Below, piece by piece: positions 1 to 10,130 of a stretch of 64,000 bases of DNA. This DNA is from Sesamum alatum (Eukaryota; Streptophyta; Magnoliopsida; Lamiales; Pedaliaceae), in assembly GCA_034509735.1 (NCBI GenBank), contig JACGWO010000001.1, positions 32,367,966 to 32,431,965 of the forward strand, in the 5' to 3' direction. A program made the position numbers and the translations under genes. The notes under the pieces are model-generated. The model was not told the DNA's origin. It saw nothing but the letters and a program-made list of their open reading frames with translations, and did not search any database. How positions within the stretch are numbered: the stretch's first letter is position 1; each line of letters starts with the position of its first letter.

Positions 1-121
1 CTTGAGAGTGGTGGGCTTTCCGAAGAAATAATAGGAAGGGTTAATGACTAAAGACCAAGTATTAACTTGAATTCAATATTATACTAATTTACTAAATTTC
101 TGCTTTACATTTTAAATGTAG

Positions 122-268
122 ATGTCTAAGAATCTACTCACTGTAATTTTTTAGACTAACAAATTTAACGGAACAAACTATAATGATTGGCTGCAAAATC
201 TGAGGATTGTCCTCGATTTTGAAAATCAGGCTTATGTTCTGGATAAGCCTCTTCCTCGGGTCTTGCCG
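122..268 (+). pseudogene. Element B gag, N-terminal fragment
   Basis: Starts with ATG and encodes a Copia gag N-terminus like that of element A (M-S-K-N start, N-G-T-N-Y-N-D-W core) with an early in-frame TAG. The reading is cut at 269-273 by insertion of the antisense solo LTR 274-2299. The rest of gag resumes at 2305. It cannot make protein. Confidence 0.75.
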
Positions 269-273
269 GAGGG
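269..273. repeat. Target-site duplication of L1 (GAGGG), partner 2300-2304
   Basis: GAGGG occurs immediately on both sides of the solo LTR 274-2299. The empty site can be seen in element C, where the gag reads through GCCGGAGGGGTCCTC near 52940. Confidence 0.9.
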
Positions 274-2299
274 TGTAAAGAAACGTGGATCGTCCCAGGA
301 GAAAACGCGAATGCGGAAGCGCGGTATGTAAAAACATAAATTGTAACTCATACATTAACAATGAAATTTAAATAGAGCGTTCAAGGGGTGTACCCTTGAA
401 TCTCCCAGGCGTTCGGTGTATCTCATGAATAAAATAAAACATACATGCTAGATTCATGGAGGCCATAGGGTTGAAACGAAAAACGTAGTCAATGTTACTT
501 ACCCATTGTAGATTTCTTCGCTCGGCTACACGCGTTGTTCCACGTTTTGCCACCAAGATCTCAATGAAGGAATCCTCTAAATCGTCCACGCAATCCACCG
601 GATCTTGATTCCCTTGTGCTAGCAAGAGATCAAGAAGAAGAAAAGGGAGAACGAATCGACTGAACATTATGAATTAACGTGATCAATTCTTCTAACGTTC
701 CCTTGTATCAAAGACATGGAAACAAGAGGTTTCTTGGAGTGAATAGAGGAGACGGGACGAGAGATTGAGAGAGTAGAGGGCGGCCGTATGTGTGTGTGTA
801 TGTGAGATGAGAGTGTAGAGATTAGTGTGTGTGTGTGTGTGTGTATTTTGAGTATTTATAGAAAACATAGTTTCCTATTCCTACTCAAGCTCTTCTAAGA
901 GCCACACTTGACTAGGATTTTGAGCTAGTCAAATCCTAGTCAATCGAGGCTTTGATTAAGTCAAACTTAATCATAGCACTTCATCTCATCAAACCCCCAA
1001 AGTTCAATCTCGTCCGTCCATCCTTTGATGGGCTTTATGGAAGATTTAAATCCTATTAAATAGTCCAATGTGCTTCTAATAAATATCAAATAATTACTTG
1101 AACCTAATAATAATATTTCCATCTTAGTTAGAGATGAAAATATCCCATTCTCTAATTCCATAAATCCAATTTAATAATCAAGCCTAATTAATCTAATTAA
1201 AGACTTGTCACTCTAAGAAGAGGACCAATTTAATCTAATTAAATTGTCGATCTCCCAAAATTAATTCCTCCATTTTCGGTGAATCGTATGTGACTCTTTA
1301 GGTTCACCCTTAGCTAGACCTGGCTGAATTTTCAATCATCACATGACGGGAATTCATTCGTCACCATGGGTGGCCGTCTAGAAACGGTCCATAACACTAG
1401 AGACTAGGTGAAATTATGGCGTGAAAATTTAGGTTTGCGAGTATGTATGTCCTTCCGTCTACTATCTCACAGCTATAGTCTAGGGTATGGACCTTGGACG
1501 TCGGTACCCATTCTTGACTTAAGCTTAGACTCATCAATACACTAAACGTCACTGGGATCCCATCTCACTGTTCAGTTACTGTGGCCACGATTTATGGAGG
1601 ATGAGTGTCAGAGTATAAGTGAGATACTATTGTCAATTGTTTTACATGAGACGGATCCTTTCTTGGGACTTACCTTCTACACTGCACATGTTGACTGCAC
1701 TAGACAGAGCTTATAACGACCAAGTCCTATGTCTTGGTGGTCTCTCGCAGATCCTAAGATACAGACGTGACGTGCATGAGACTACCGTAGTCCCTCAAGT
1801 ATAATGACAAAGCTCATACTGTCGGAACTGGGAATACTGGTCATACCGACCAACCCACTTAAGGTTTCTCATATGACGATTGCCACAAGTCACCTCAGTT
1901 AGCCTGCACCAAGCTGGCCAATCCACTAACATTGCATGGACGAACCTCATCACTTGTCGATGAAACACGACTGCAATTGTTTAGTGCAAGTTTCAAGTGG
2001 ATCATCAATACTATAATCTCGAGGTCCTTGACTTGGAGCATTTCAGACCGATTCACAGAAGCTTGTTGCATGACTGCCAACCTATGCGCAACCTAGCTTC
2101 TTGAATTAACGCTATCGGCCTGTGGGCTTTGGTGTGCTTTGAACAGTTATAAATATCGAATGGAAAGTGATCACAATCAAAGTATAAATGCCGTAATTGA
2201 ATATCACTTTTATTCAGAGTAATTTGTTTATACCATGAATTATCAGAAACAGGTTACATAAGCCCAACTAGATTGGCTTTACGGTCACCTATTCTAACA
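274..2299 (-). mobile_element. Solo LTR L1, element-A type, in B gag
   Basis: On the minus strand it begins TGTTAGAATAGGTGACC and ends ...ACA, like the LTRs of element A, and is 2026 bp long. It is flanked by the exact 5-bp duplication GAGGG (269-273 and 2300-2304). No internal region remains, as expected after recombination between two LTRs. A minus-strand TATAAATA box (853-860) precedes (TG)n/(GA)n-type simple repeats, as in the other copies. Its right edge takes part in a 93-bp tandem duplication. Confidence 0.9.
853..860 (-). promoter_or_regulatory. TATA box of solo LTR L1
   Basis: TATTTATA on the plus strand reads TATAAATA on the LTR sense strand. The same box sits before the AC/CT repeats in the other element-A type LTRs (8769, 18394, 3846), which supports it as the LTR core promoter. 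Confidence 0.6.
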
Positions 2300-2443
2300 G
2301 AGGGGTCCTCATCAGAAGATCATTCGACGTTCAATGACTGGCAGGAGGGAATAAGCCCAACTACATTGGCTTTACGGTCACCTATTCTAACAGGAGGGTC
2401 CTCATCAGAAGAGCATTCGACGTTCAATGACTGGCAGGAGGGA
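2258..2443. repeat. 93-bp tandem duplication across LTR/gag junction
   Basis: Units 2258-2350 and 2351-2443 are both 93 bp and differ at four positions by my count. Each unit holds the terminal 42 bp of the L1 LTR followed by about 51 bp of gag. The duplication therefore arose after L1 inserted and copied the junction itself. Confidence 0.9.
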
Positions 2444-3240
2444 AACTGCAAGGTTCGCAACATCATACTGGCATCCATGACTAATGATATCCAGAAATAA
2501 TATGATCGGCTGGATGATGTCAACTAGCCCAATGCTCCACATGTAAGACGTTTATGCGGTACCGGACTGGCATATTCGATATGCTGCAATGAAGGCATTT
2601 TTCAAAGCTAAGATAACAGAAAGGCCGAATGTACAACAACATGGAGTGATGATGCTATTCCTAATGGAGAAGCTCAAAGATCTCAAGGCTGATCTTAAAA
2701 AAGAGACATACATTGACGTGATTCTTCAATCTCTTCCTCCCTCCTTTGACCTATTTATCGTTAATTATAACATGAATAGGCTTGACAAAGACCTTCATGA
2801 GTTGATAAACATGTTGGTCCAATATGAGGCAACGATTGAAAAGTCTACACCGTCGGTATTGATGGGGGAGGCTTTGACCCCAAAAGCAAAGGCAAAGGGG
2901 CCAGACATTGGAGGAGGAAGAAGAATAAGACAAAATCACCCGCTACAATCGCTTAGAGCGCTCCTGTTGCCCTGCTGGGCATGGGTAAAGGGAAGAGGAA
3001 GGCGGTTCGACCGTCAAGATTGCAAAAGATGTTTGTATCTATTGCCATGAGAAGGGACATTGGAAGAAGGAGTACCCTAAACTCCTCCCAACCAAGGTAT
3101 ATTTGATTTGAGGTTTAACATGATTACTATTTTAGTTCTTGGGTATTGGATACCAGTTGTAAAGCTCTGCAAATGGTTTGCAGGTAATGGAAAGGAGTAG
3201 AAGGCTAAGACAGAGATGGTATTAAAGCTAGGTGATGGCA
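2444..3240 (+). pseudogene. Element B gag, C-terminal part
   Basis: The region encodes the Copia gag core (UBN2-like): a K-E-T-Y-I-D-V-I-L-Q-S-L-P-P-S-F-D block at about 2703-2750 and M-N-R-L-D-K-D-L-H-E-L-I near 2775-2805, in the open frame 2589-3050. A zinc-knuckle stretch around 3030-3080 (CIYCHEKGHWKKE) lies in a different frame, with the last Cys lost. In element A this domain binds the RNA genome in virus-like particles. Stops and frameshifts separate the blocks. Solo LTR L2 follows at 3265. Confidence 0.75.
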
Positions 3241-3259
3241 AGGTTGTTGCTATAGAGTT

Positions 3260-3264
3260 GATAG
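3260..3264. repeat. Target-site duplication of L2 (GATAG), partner 5264-5268
   Basis: GATAG flanks the solo LTR directly. Element C has the unoccupied sequence GTTGATAGGTCAC around 53864-53875. Confidence 0.9.
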
Positions 3265-5263
3265 TAAAAGAAATCGGTGGATCGTCCCGGGAATTGCGCG
3301 AATACGGAAGCGCGATATAAAATAACATACAAAAATTAAAGCATGCTTTTAATAATAAAAAAACACGCTCAAGGGTGTACCCTTGAGATTCCCGGTGTTT
3401 GGTGTATCTCATGATTAAACAACATGTAAAGAAATCATGGATGCCATAGAGTTGAAAATAAAGAGAGACGAAAAATAAAACGAGACCTACCCGTTGTCGT
3501 TTTCGTCTTCAACGGCTACTCGCGTTGTTCCCCGTTTTGCACTGAGATCTCGTTCTTGAGACCCTCCAAATCGTGACACACGATCCACCCACGTATCTTG
3601 CACGTCGTGCTAGCAACGAACAAGTGTATATTTTGGAGTGGATGAATCAACAACATGTTATCAATTAACGGTGTTGATTCATCTAATTTCTAATGTTCCA
3701 AGAACAAAAGAACTAGAAAATATTTTTCTTGGAGAGTGGAGAGAGAGAGAGGGCGGACGAGAGAGAGGGGAGAGAGGCCGAAATTATGTGTGTGTTGTGT
3801 GTGTGTTGGAATTTCATCATCCTTCAAAAAGTTGGAAGCTAGAGGTATTTATAGAGGAGGAGTTTAATCCTCTTTAAACTCCTACTCTAAGAACTCTAAT
3901 TTGTCTAGGATTTTGACCTAGTCAAAGTCCTAGTCAAACTAGTGTTTGACCTAGTCAAACGAATCCTAGCCTTCCATCTCCCCTTTCCATCTCAACCGTT
4001 GATTTTAATTTAATGGATTATTTAAATCCCATTAAATATTCCAAAAGGCAAAAAAAAAAAAATATAATAAATAAATATTAATATTTATTCTAAGCCCATT
4101 AAATCAACCCTTTAATAAATCCTATTTATTAATTTAATTCCCTTTATCAAATAGAAGGAATTAATTTCTCCAAGAAAATATAGGACCCGATTAAATCTAA
4201 TTTAATCATTCCTTTAGTCCAATATTTAATTCCAAATTAAATACTAAGTGTGTGTGGATAGTGTGTGACTCTTTAGGTTCACCTTTCAGCTAGACTTGGT
4301 CGGATTCCTAGAATCCGTCCGTTACCATGGGTGGCCATCTAGCAACGGTCCATGGCACTAGAGACTAGGTGAAATAATTGGGGATGAACATTTAGGCTCT
4401 AATAGTACACTTGTCCTTCTGTCTTCGGTCTCATCACTTAGAGTCTAGGGCACGGAAAAAGCAGGTACCCATTTTGGACCTAAGTGTCGGTCTGTCCTTA
4501 CTAAACGTCGCAAGGGAAACCTTCCCTTCTGTTCAGTTACTGTGGCCACAGATTTTAGGGACAAGACACAGAGCGTACATGAGACTCAACTGTCAATACC
4601 TTTTGACAGGAGACAGATCCTTTCTTGGAAAATACTGTCACTCTGTACACCCGAGCTGCACTAGACATGGCTTATGACTACTCAAGAGTATTTTGGCAAT
4701 CTCTCACCATATCTAAGATACAGACCTGATGCACAGGTGAACTCAGCAGTTCCTCAAGTCAAAGGACTTGGCCTGTACCGTTGGAACCGGGAATACACGT
4801 CATACCTTGCTGACCATACTCAAGGTCCTCCGTAAGACGGTTCCCGCGAGTCACCTCAGTCAGCTGCTTCCTAGCATGCTGACCCACTAACACTGCTTAG
4901 ACGACCTTCGTCACCCGTTGATGAAATACGACAGCAGATGCTTAGTGCAAGTCTCAAAGGGAATCCCGGTACCCATTTTTGGGATTCTTTGACTTGGAGA
5001 TTTCCGGACTGATTCGGTAAGACTGATTTCATGGACCTACCTCCAAGCGTATTCCCAGTCCCCGAAATTGATTTTCAGTCCGTGGGCTTTGTTTGCGTAG
5101 TGAACAGAAATGTAAATGCAGATATAAGTGAACGTAAACAAAGTATTGCCATATGAATTTTCACTTCTTTATTCATAAATGTTTTTATCAAACACCAGAA
5201 ATTGTCTAGACATAGGTTACATATTCCTGCCAAAATTGGCTTACATGGTCACCTATTCTAACA
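3265..5263 (-). mobile_element. Solo LTR L2, element-A type, in B protease region
   Basis: 1999 bp, flanked by an exact 5-bp duplication GATAG (3260-3264 and 5264-5268). On the minus strand it starts TGTTAGAATAGGTGACC. The other end reads TA where TG is expected on the plus strand, a point change of the terminal dinucleotide. A minus-strand TATAAATA box lies at 3846-3853 and (GA)n/(TG)n tracts at 3735-3810. It carries the paired stem motifs at 3287-3294/3388-3395 and 3368-3375/3380-3387. Confidence 0.9.
3846..3853 (-). promoter_or_regulatory. TATA box of solo LTR L2
   Basis: TATAAATA on the LTR sense strand, in the same place relative to the simple repeats as in the other element-A type LTRs. 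Confidence 0.55.
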
Positions 5264-5268
5264 GATAG

Positions 5269-5918
5269 GTCACGACTCTGTAACCTAGCATGATAAAAAT
5301 GGTATTTTTCTATTGTTGGTCAATTAAGATTACATTTTTCTTTTATCAATGAAAGTTTCTTTTGTTTGACAAAGAATGGTTTTCTTGTCTGCTTGGTTGT
5401 TGGCATAGTTATTTCAATACTATCCCATATTTAGATTATAATTCAAAACAAATGATAAAATGGATAATCAAGATATACTCACAGATTTGGCATGCAAAGC
5501 TAGGTCAAATTTCACTAGTTAGGATAAGGAGGTTAGTAGATTCAAGAAGTTTAGAAATAGACAATTTGAGCCTGATAGCTTTCAAGTCCTTCCTGAGTTG
5601 GAAGAAGACCAAGAGGCTCTTTGTACGACAAAGTATTCTTGCCAGTGGTCTGTAGGATTGAATTCGGTTAGACATTTGTGGGTGACTGAAAGCACAAGAC
5701 CAGAAGACGGTTCACAAGTCTAAGGACCTTTGGAAAGTTCAAGGAATTAGATTTGAAGTGGAGAATCAAATTGGTTGCAAAATTAAATCTTCGATTGGAT
5801 TGAGTGATGTGTATTTAGTGGGAGTTCTTGAAGTATCTAAACTGAGAATAGAATTCTCACTCAGTGGAATTCATCCTGAAACGCCACAATTGAACAACGT
5901 CTCTGACAAGGGAGGAAT
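5269..5918 (+). pseudogene. Element B integrase remnant with core deletion
   Basis: The GAG-pre-integrase block is clear at 5488-5655 (I-W-H-A-K-L-G-Q-I-S, then L-V-D-S-R), including the His of the HHCC zinc module. The sequence then passes from the first integrase Asp region (near 5668-5685) straight to the block that in element A follows about 100 bp later, so the middle of the catalytic core is missing. The end of the core (5860-5918) continues to a block equivalent to N-G-V-S-E-R-R-N. Element C has the same gap at the same place. Frames are broken throughout. Confidence 0.7.
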
Positions 5919-6305
5919 AGCTCTAAGCCCGAGAGAGAGAATCATCTTTAGTTTCGGGAATAGGATCCGACAACAAAAGACATTTATTTTCTTCCTTTCA
6001 CCGACATCTGGCATATTAGAGCACCAGCCCAGCCCTTATTCTGCAGAATGGGAAGTGGGCATCTTCCTTTACTTTCGTGGATTCTCAAGCAGGGGATTCA
6101 GTCTTCCTTGCGGCCTAACTAGCAACTTAGCTTGCTGTTGTCAGTCTGGTTTGCATTCTATTCAAAGCATTTTCAATCTCAGGCGAACGAGGAGGCTCTA
6201 CGACCTCGTGGGAGCATTACCTTACTCTCAGCTATGTTCTTGGCCCTCACGCTTTTTGGGCTTCCGGGCCCAGGACTAGGAATCGAGTAAGGCATAGCCC
6301 CCCAA
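5919..6305. other. 387-bp foreign patch, possible organelle DNA
   Basis: In element C the integrase reads from GGAGGAAT directly to CGAACC and TTGTTGGACATGG. In B about 387 bp lie between these blocks. The patch is richer in G+C than the surrounding LTR element, lacks repeat ends, and contains stretches such as GAATCGAGTAAGGCATAGCC that remind me of plant mitochondrial non-coding DNA. The motif AGGAAT occurs at both edges (5913-5918 and near 6278-6283). I infer a NUMT-like insertion; this rests on recognition by eye. Confidence 0.4.
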
Positions 6306-7333
6306 CCTTTTTGGACATGGTTCGGTTAGTGTTTCATTGGACTACCTTGGCCCATCTAGGCGTGTTCTTAAGACAGTGGTCGAGTTGTAAAATATGGAAC
6401 TTTCTAAAGATCGTGGCCCGGACGCCATATTGGATATGGCATGGCAAGTCTGTATCCTACAATGTACTTGAGTATGTGGGATGGTCTTGCATACATCAAG
6501 GGACTAGTGTGAGGCAAACTAGGTTTGTACAGGTACATGGTTGTCCTAAGAGAAATTAGATTTCAACCGATAACCGACGTGAGGAATAGCTTCTTGAGGA
6601 ATCAAGCAGAGCGACACCTCAGTAAGATAGAGCAAACATTATTTGTAATCAAGTTTGCCTACTGACTATATTCCTGTCCTCCTAGGAATGACCAAAACAC
6701 CTTAGATACCTAAGAGGTATAAGTTTTTGAATCGGTCTGGTCAATTGAATTATAATCTAAAAGACTTATGGAGAAGCAATGTTGGACATTGGCTCCAATC
6801 AATAGCTTGGAGCCATGTGATTCGACATGGAATTCAAACTAGGTTTGAAACTCCATGTAACTTGATATTCGCTTTGATGAGTTCATACGGGGTATGAATC
6901 GATTAATAACGAGCTTGAGAGTTGGTGGGAGTTTTGGTTATGTTCCTAGTGTTTAAAGTGTGTAACGTCTTATTCCTTTAGGATGAACTAAAGATGTTAG
7001 GAAACACTGAAACACGAACGCTGTTCATGCAATTCTCCATGAAAGGAATCATATTCCTATATACAGGGTTAGGCTGTCCAAGATTCAGTCGCAGTTAACT
7101 GATAAGGAAGTTTAGATATTTGACACTCTCTACGTCTTTGCGTAGGCAATATGGGTATGTTGTTTGGTGCATTGTTCCTTATGTAATGTATGCTTTAGGC
7201 ATAACACGGAAATCGGGTGTGTACCGAGGAGGCAGTAGACAGTTGTTGAGAACAGTCTTTAATACCTGAATAAGGATAGAAGTGTTCTTGATGCACGTTC
7301 TATGGAGAGTTGATTCTTGAAGGCTATAACAAT
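6306..7333 (+). pseudogene. Element B integrase C-term and reverse transcriptase remnant
   Basis: 6311-6560 encodes the integrase C-terminal region (D-M-V-R start; P-Y-W-I-W-H-G-K-S block, compare P-Y-E-I-W-H-D-K-P in A). From about 6720 the sequence matches element C at 54940-55520. It goes from the start of the reverse transcriptase (element A: K-W-L-E-A-M-K) to the block before the YVDD motif, skipping roughly 450 bp that hold the first catalytic Asp. The YVDD position itself is destroyed. Element A then interrupts at 7339. Confidence 0.7.
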
Positions 7334-7338
7334 ACTAG
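7334..7338. repeat. Target-site duplication of element A (ACTAG), partner 18964-18968
   Basis: ACTAG lies directly outside both LTRs. Element C shows the empty site as GATACTAGCTTCC near 55556-55568. Confidence 0.95.
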
Positions 7339-8768
7339 TGTTAGAATAGGTGACCATGAAACCAATTTGATTGGGCTTATGTAACCTATGTTCGACAATT
7401 TCGGTGATTCAATCATTATCATGAATAAGAAAGTGATATTCATATGGCTTAAAAACTTTGTTTGTGTTCACTTACTGCTTTATATTATTAACTGTTTAAT
7501 GCACGAACAAAGCCCACAGACTGAAACGTCAATCCAAGAAACTGGACTGCGCATAGGATGGCAGGTCATGAAATTAGTTTTTGTGGATTGGTCTGAAACA
7601 CTCCAAGTCAAGGGATCTCGAGATAGGGTCGAGAGTCCTTTTGAGACTTGCACTAAGCGATTGCAGTCATGTTTCATTGACAAGCGACAAGGGTCGTCCA
7701 TGCAATGTTAGTGGGTCAGCCAGCTAGGTGCCAGCTGGCTGAGGTGACTCATGGGAATCGTCATATGGACGACCTTGAGTAGGGTGGGTCGGTATGACTT
7801 GTATTCCCGGTTCCAGTAGTACGGGTTTGATCCTCAGACTTAAGGGACTACTGAGATCACATACACACCATGCCTGTGTCTTAGGTTTGGCAAAAGGATA
7901 CCAAGTCCAAAGACTCGGTTGTCATAAGCCTTATCTAGTACAGTCAAGATGTGTAGTGTGGACAATATGTTCTAAGAGAGGATTCGTCTCCTGTCAAAAG
8001 GGTTGACAGTAATATCTCACTTTTACTCTGGGACTCGTCCTCCATAAATCTGTGGCCATAGTGACTGAACAATGGGATAGGATCCCTGTGGCGTTTAGTG
8101 TGGATGAGGCAAGGTTTAAGTCAAGAATGGGTACCAATGTCCTAAAGGTCCATACCCTACACTATAGCTATGAGATAGTAGATGGAAGGATAAACGTATT
8201 GGAGAGCCTAAATGTTCACGCCATAATATTCACCTGGTCTCTAGTGCCATGGACTGTTGCTAGATGACCACCCATGGTGACGGACGAACACCCTTCATAA
8301 GATGATTGGAGATTCGACTAAGTCTAGCTGAGGGTGAACCTAAAGAGTCACACACAATTCGCGGGTAACAAAGGAATTAATTTAGTATTAATCTCGGGAG
8401 ATGGAACAATTTAATTAGATTAAATTGGTTTCCCTTTTCTTGGATTGTTGATTCCTTTAATTTAGATTAAATGAAATTAACTAATAAATAAGATTTATTA
8501 GAAATGAGGAAATGGGCTTAAAATAAATAAATATTATTTATTTAAAATAAATAAATAATATTTATTTAAAGCCCTATGGATTATTTAATAAGATTTAAAT
8601 ATTCCATAAAATAATCTATCAAGGTGATGGACGAACGAGATTGAAGTAGGGAGATGAAAGACCAAGATTAGTTTGACTAAGTCTAAAGCCTAATTTGACT
8701 AGGTCAAAATTCTAGTCAAAGTGAGCCTCTTAATTAGAGTTTGAAGAGGAATAGGATTATTTTTCTTC

Positions 8769-8776
8769 TATAAATA
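8769..8776 (+). promoter_or_regulatory. TATA box of element A 5' LTR
   Basis: TATAAATA about 600 bp before the LTR end. It should place the RNA start near 8800, so the AC/CT repeats and the stem structures would lie at the 5' end of the genomic RNA. The box is conserved in the 3' LTR (18394-18401) and in three solo LTRs. Confidence 0.65.
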
Positions 8777-8816
8777 CTCATAGAAGTATACACACACACA
8801 TAGTGATGATCTTGTG

Positions 8817-8817
<1 letters not shown>

Positions 8818-8857
<40 letters not shown>

Positions 8858-8863
8858 CACCGA

Positions 8864-8895
<32 letters not shown>
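8818..8895. repeat. (AC)n and (CT)n microsatellites in LTR
   Basis: About 18 AC dinucleotides, a short CCCACCGACTA spacer, then about 13 CT dinucleotides. The same compound repeat occurs in the other element-A type LTRs at variable length (about 785-845 and 3735-3810 as complements, 18411-18510, 37731-37775), always just after the TATA box. Confidence 0.9.
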
Positions 8896-8898
<3 letters not shown>

Positions 8899-9374
8899 GT
8901 CTCCTCTCTCATTTTTCTCCAAGAAATGCCTAGTTCCTTGTTTAATACAAGTGAAAACTAGACGGATTGATCACGTTAATTAATAATGCTTGGTCGATTC
9001 GTCCCCCCTATATATTCTCTTGATTTCTTGCTAGCATGGGGATCAAGAACCGGTAGGATTGCATGGACAATTTAGAGGGTTCCTATTTTGAAATCTTGGT
9101 GGCAAAACGTGGAACAACGTGTGTAGCGGTATGAAGACAAAACTACAACTGGGTAGGTCTTTAAATTTCATTTTCGTTTCACCCTATGGCCACCATGATA
9201 TTTTGCATGTTTACTTTGATCATGAGATACACCGAACACCCGGGAGGTTCAAGGAAACACCTGTTGAACGTGTATTTACATTTTAGTGTAAGCATGTTTT
9301 ATTTTTCATGTTTTATATATATCGCGCTTCCGCATGTGCGCTCCTCCCGGGACGATCCACACTATGTTAATCAG

Positions 9375-9386
9375 TGGTATCAGAGC
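9375..9386 (+). other. Primer-binding site of element A
   Basis: TGGTATCAGAGC, the sequence complementary to the 3' end of plant initiator tRNA-Met that primes minus-strand DNA synthesis in many plant Copia elements. It starts two bases after the LTR end. Confidence 0.95.
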
Positions 9387-9570
9387 CTGGTTAGGTGTAT
9401 AGGCCTAGGGTTTTATATGTTATACGTGTAAAGCATGATTTATGTTGCTTTTATTTACATTTGAAGCATGTTGTAAATTTCATGGGTTCTTCGTATTAAT
9501 TTTGCACGAGATCTTGATTTTCTTGGTTTCTTGAAAGATGGGGCAGTAAATAATAACGGAGCAGAAAAAC

Positions 9571-10130
9571 GGCGAACGCGGCAACCGCCGGCTGACCGCG
9601 CGTGCAGTGCCCACGGCCAGGCGTGCAGACAGAGGAGCCTGCATGCAGCCGCCCGGCCAGGTGTGTACTGCGCGCGCATGCAGCATGTGGCGCTGTTGGC
9701 CGCGCACATAAGAAGCGCGGCCAGGCTTGCGCGCACGTAGGCAGATGTGCCTGCGCGTGCGCGCCCGACCAGCGCGTCTAGCGACATTCAGGCTGCGTGC
9801 GCACGCAGGCAAAGGAGCCTGCGTGCGCACGCCCGACCATCGTGCCCAGTGCGTGCGCCGACTGTTGGCCGCACGCGTAGGCTGCACGGCAGGGCAGCGC
9901 GCACAGGCAAGGGCGCCTGTGCCCGGCTGCCGGGCCAGCGCGCGCGCAAGCAGGTAGATCCAGCCTGTCTGCGGCTGCATGTGCAGAAGGCGCGGCCAGG
10001 CGCGCGTGCACGTAGGCAGGGGAGCCTGTGTGCGCGCGCCCGGCCAGCGCGCTCAGCGCGCGCAGGCTGGGCCTGCCGACCTGTGTGTCCGGCTTGGCGC
10101 CGCTGGCAGCGGGACCCTCGGCCGTCTTCG
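9571..10130. repeat. GC-rich hairpin array in element A leader
   Basis: At least five stem-loops with short purine-rich loops: 9621-9630/9637-9646 (loop AGAGGA), 9729-9743/9748-9764, a perfect 16-bp stem 9795-9810/9817-9832 (loop AAAGGA), 9901-9908/9915-9922 (loop AAGGGC), and an imperfect one about 10003-10040 (loop AGGGGA). Each is followed by a GCCCGRCCAGCGCG-like block, so the array is a degenerate tandem repeat with spacing of roughly 65-110 bp. Confidence 0.75.

Larger units (their letters stand above)
7339..9373 (+). repeat. 5' LTR of element A
   Basis: 2035 bp, TGTTAGAATAGG...TGTTAATCA. It contains a TATA box (8769-8776), an (AC)n tract (8818-8853) and a (CT)n tract (8869-8895) in the presumed R region, and a paired stem near its 3' end (9239-9247 with 9343-9351). 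The primer-binding site follows one base after the end. Confidence 0.93.

Noticed and set aside
5758..6279. 173-codon open frame
   Set aside because: Begins in the broken integrase of element B and runs into the foreign 387-bp patch; chimeric by chance.
9375..9386. Part of a tRNA gene
   Set aside because: Only the primer-binding complement is present; there is no cloverleaf around it.
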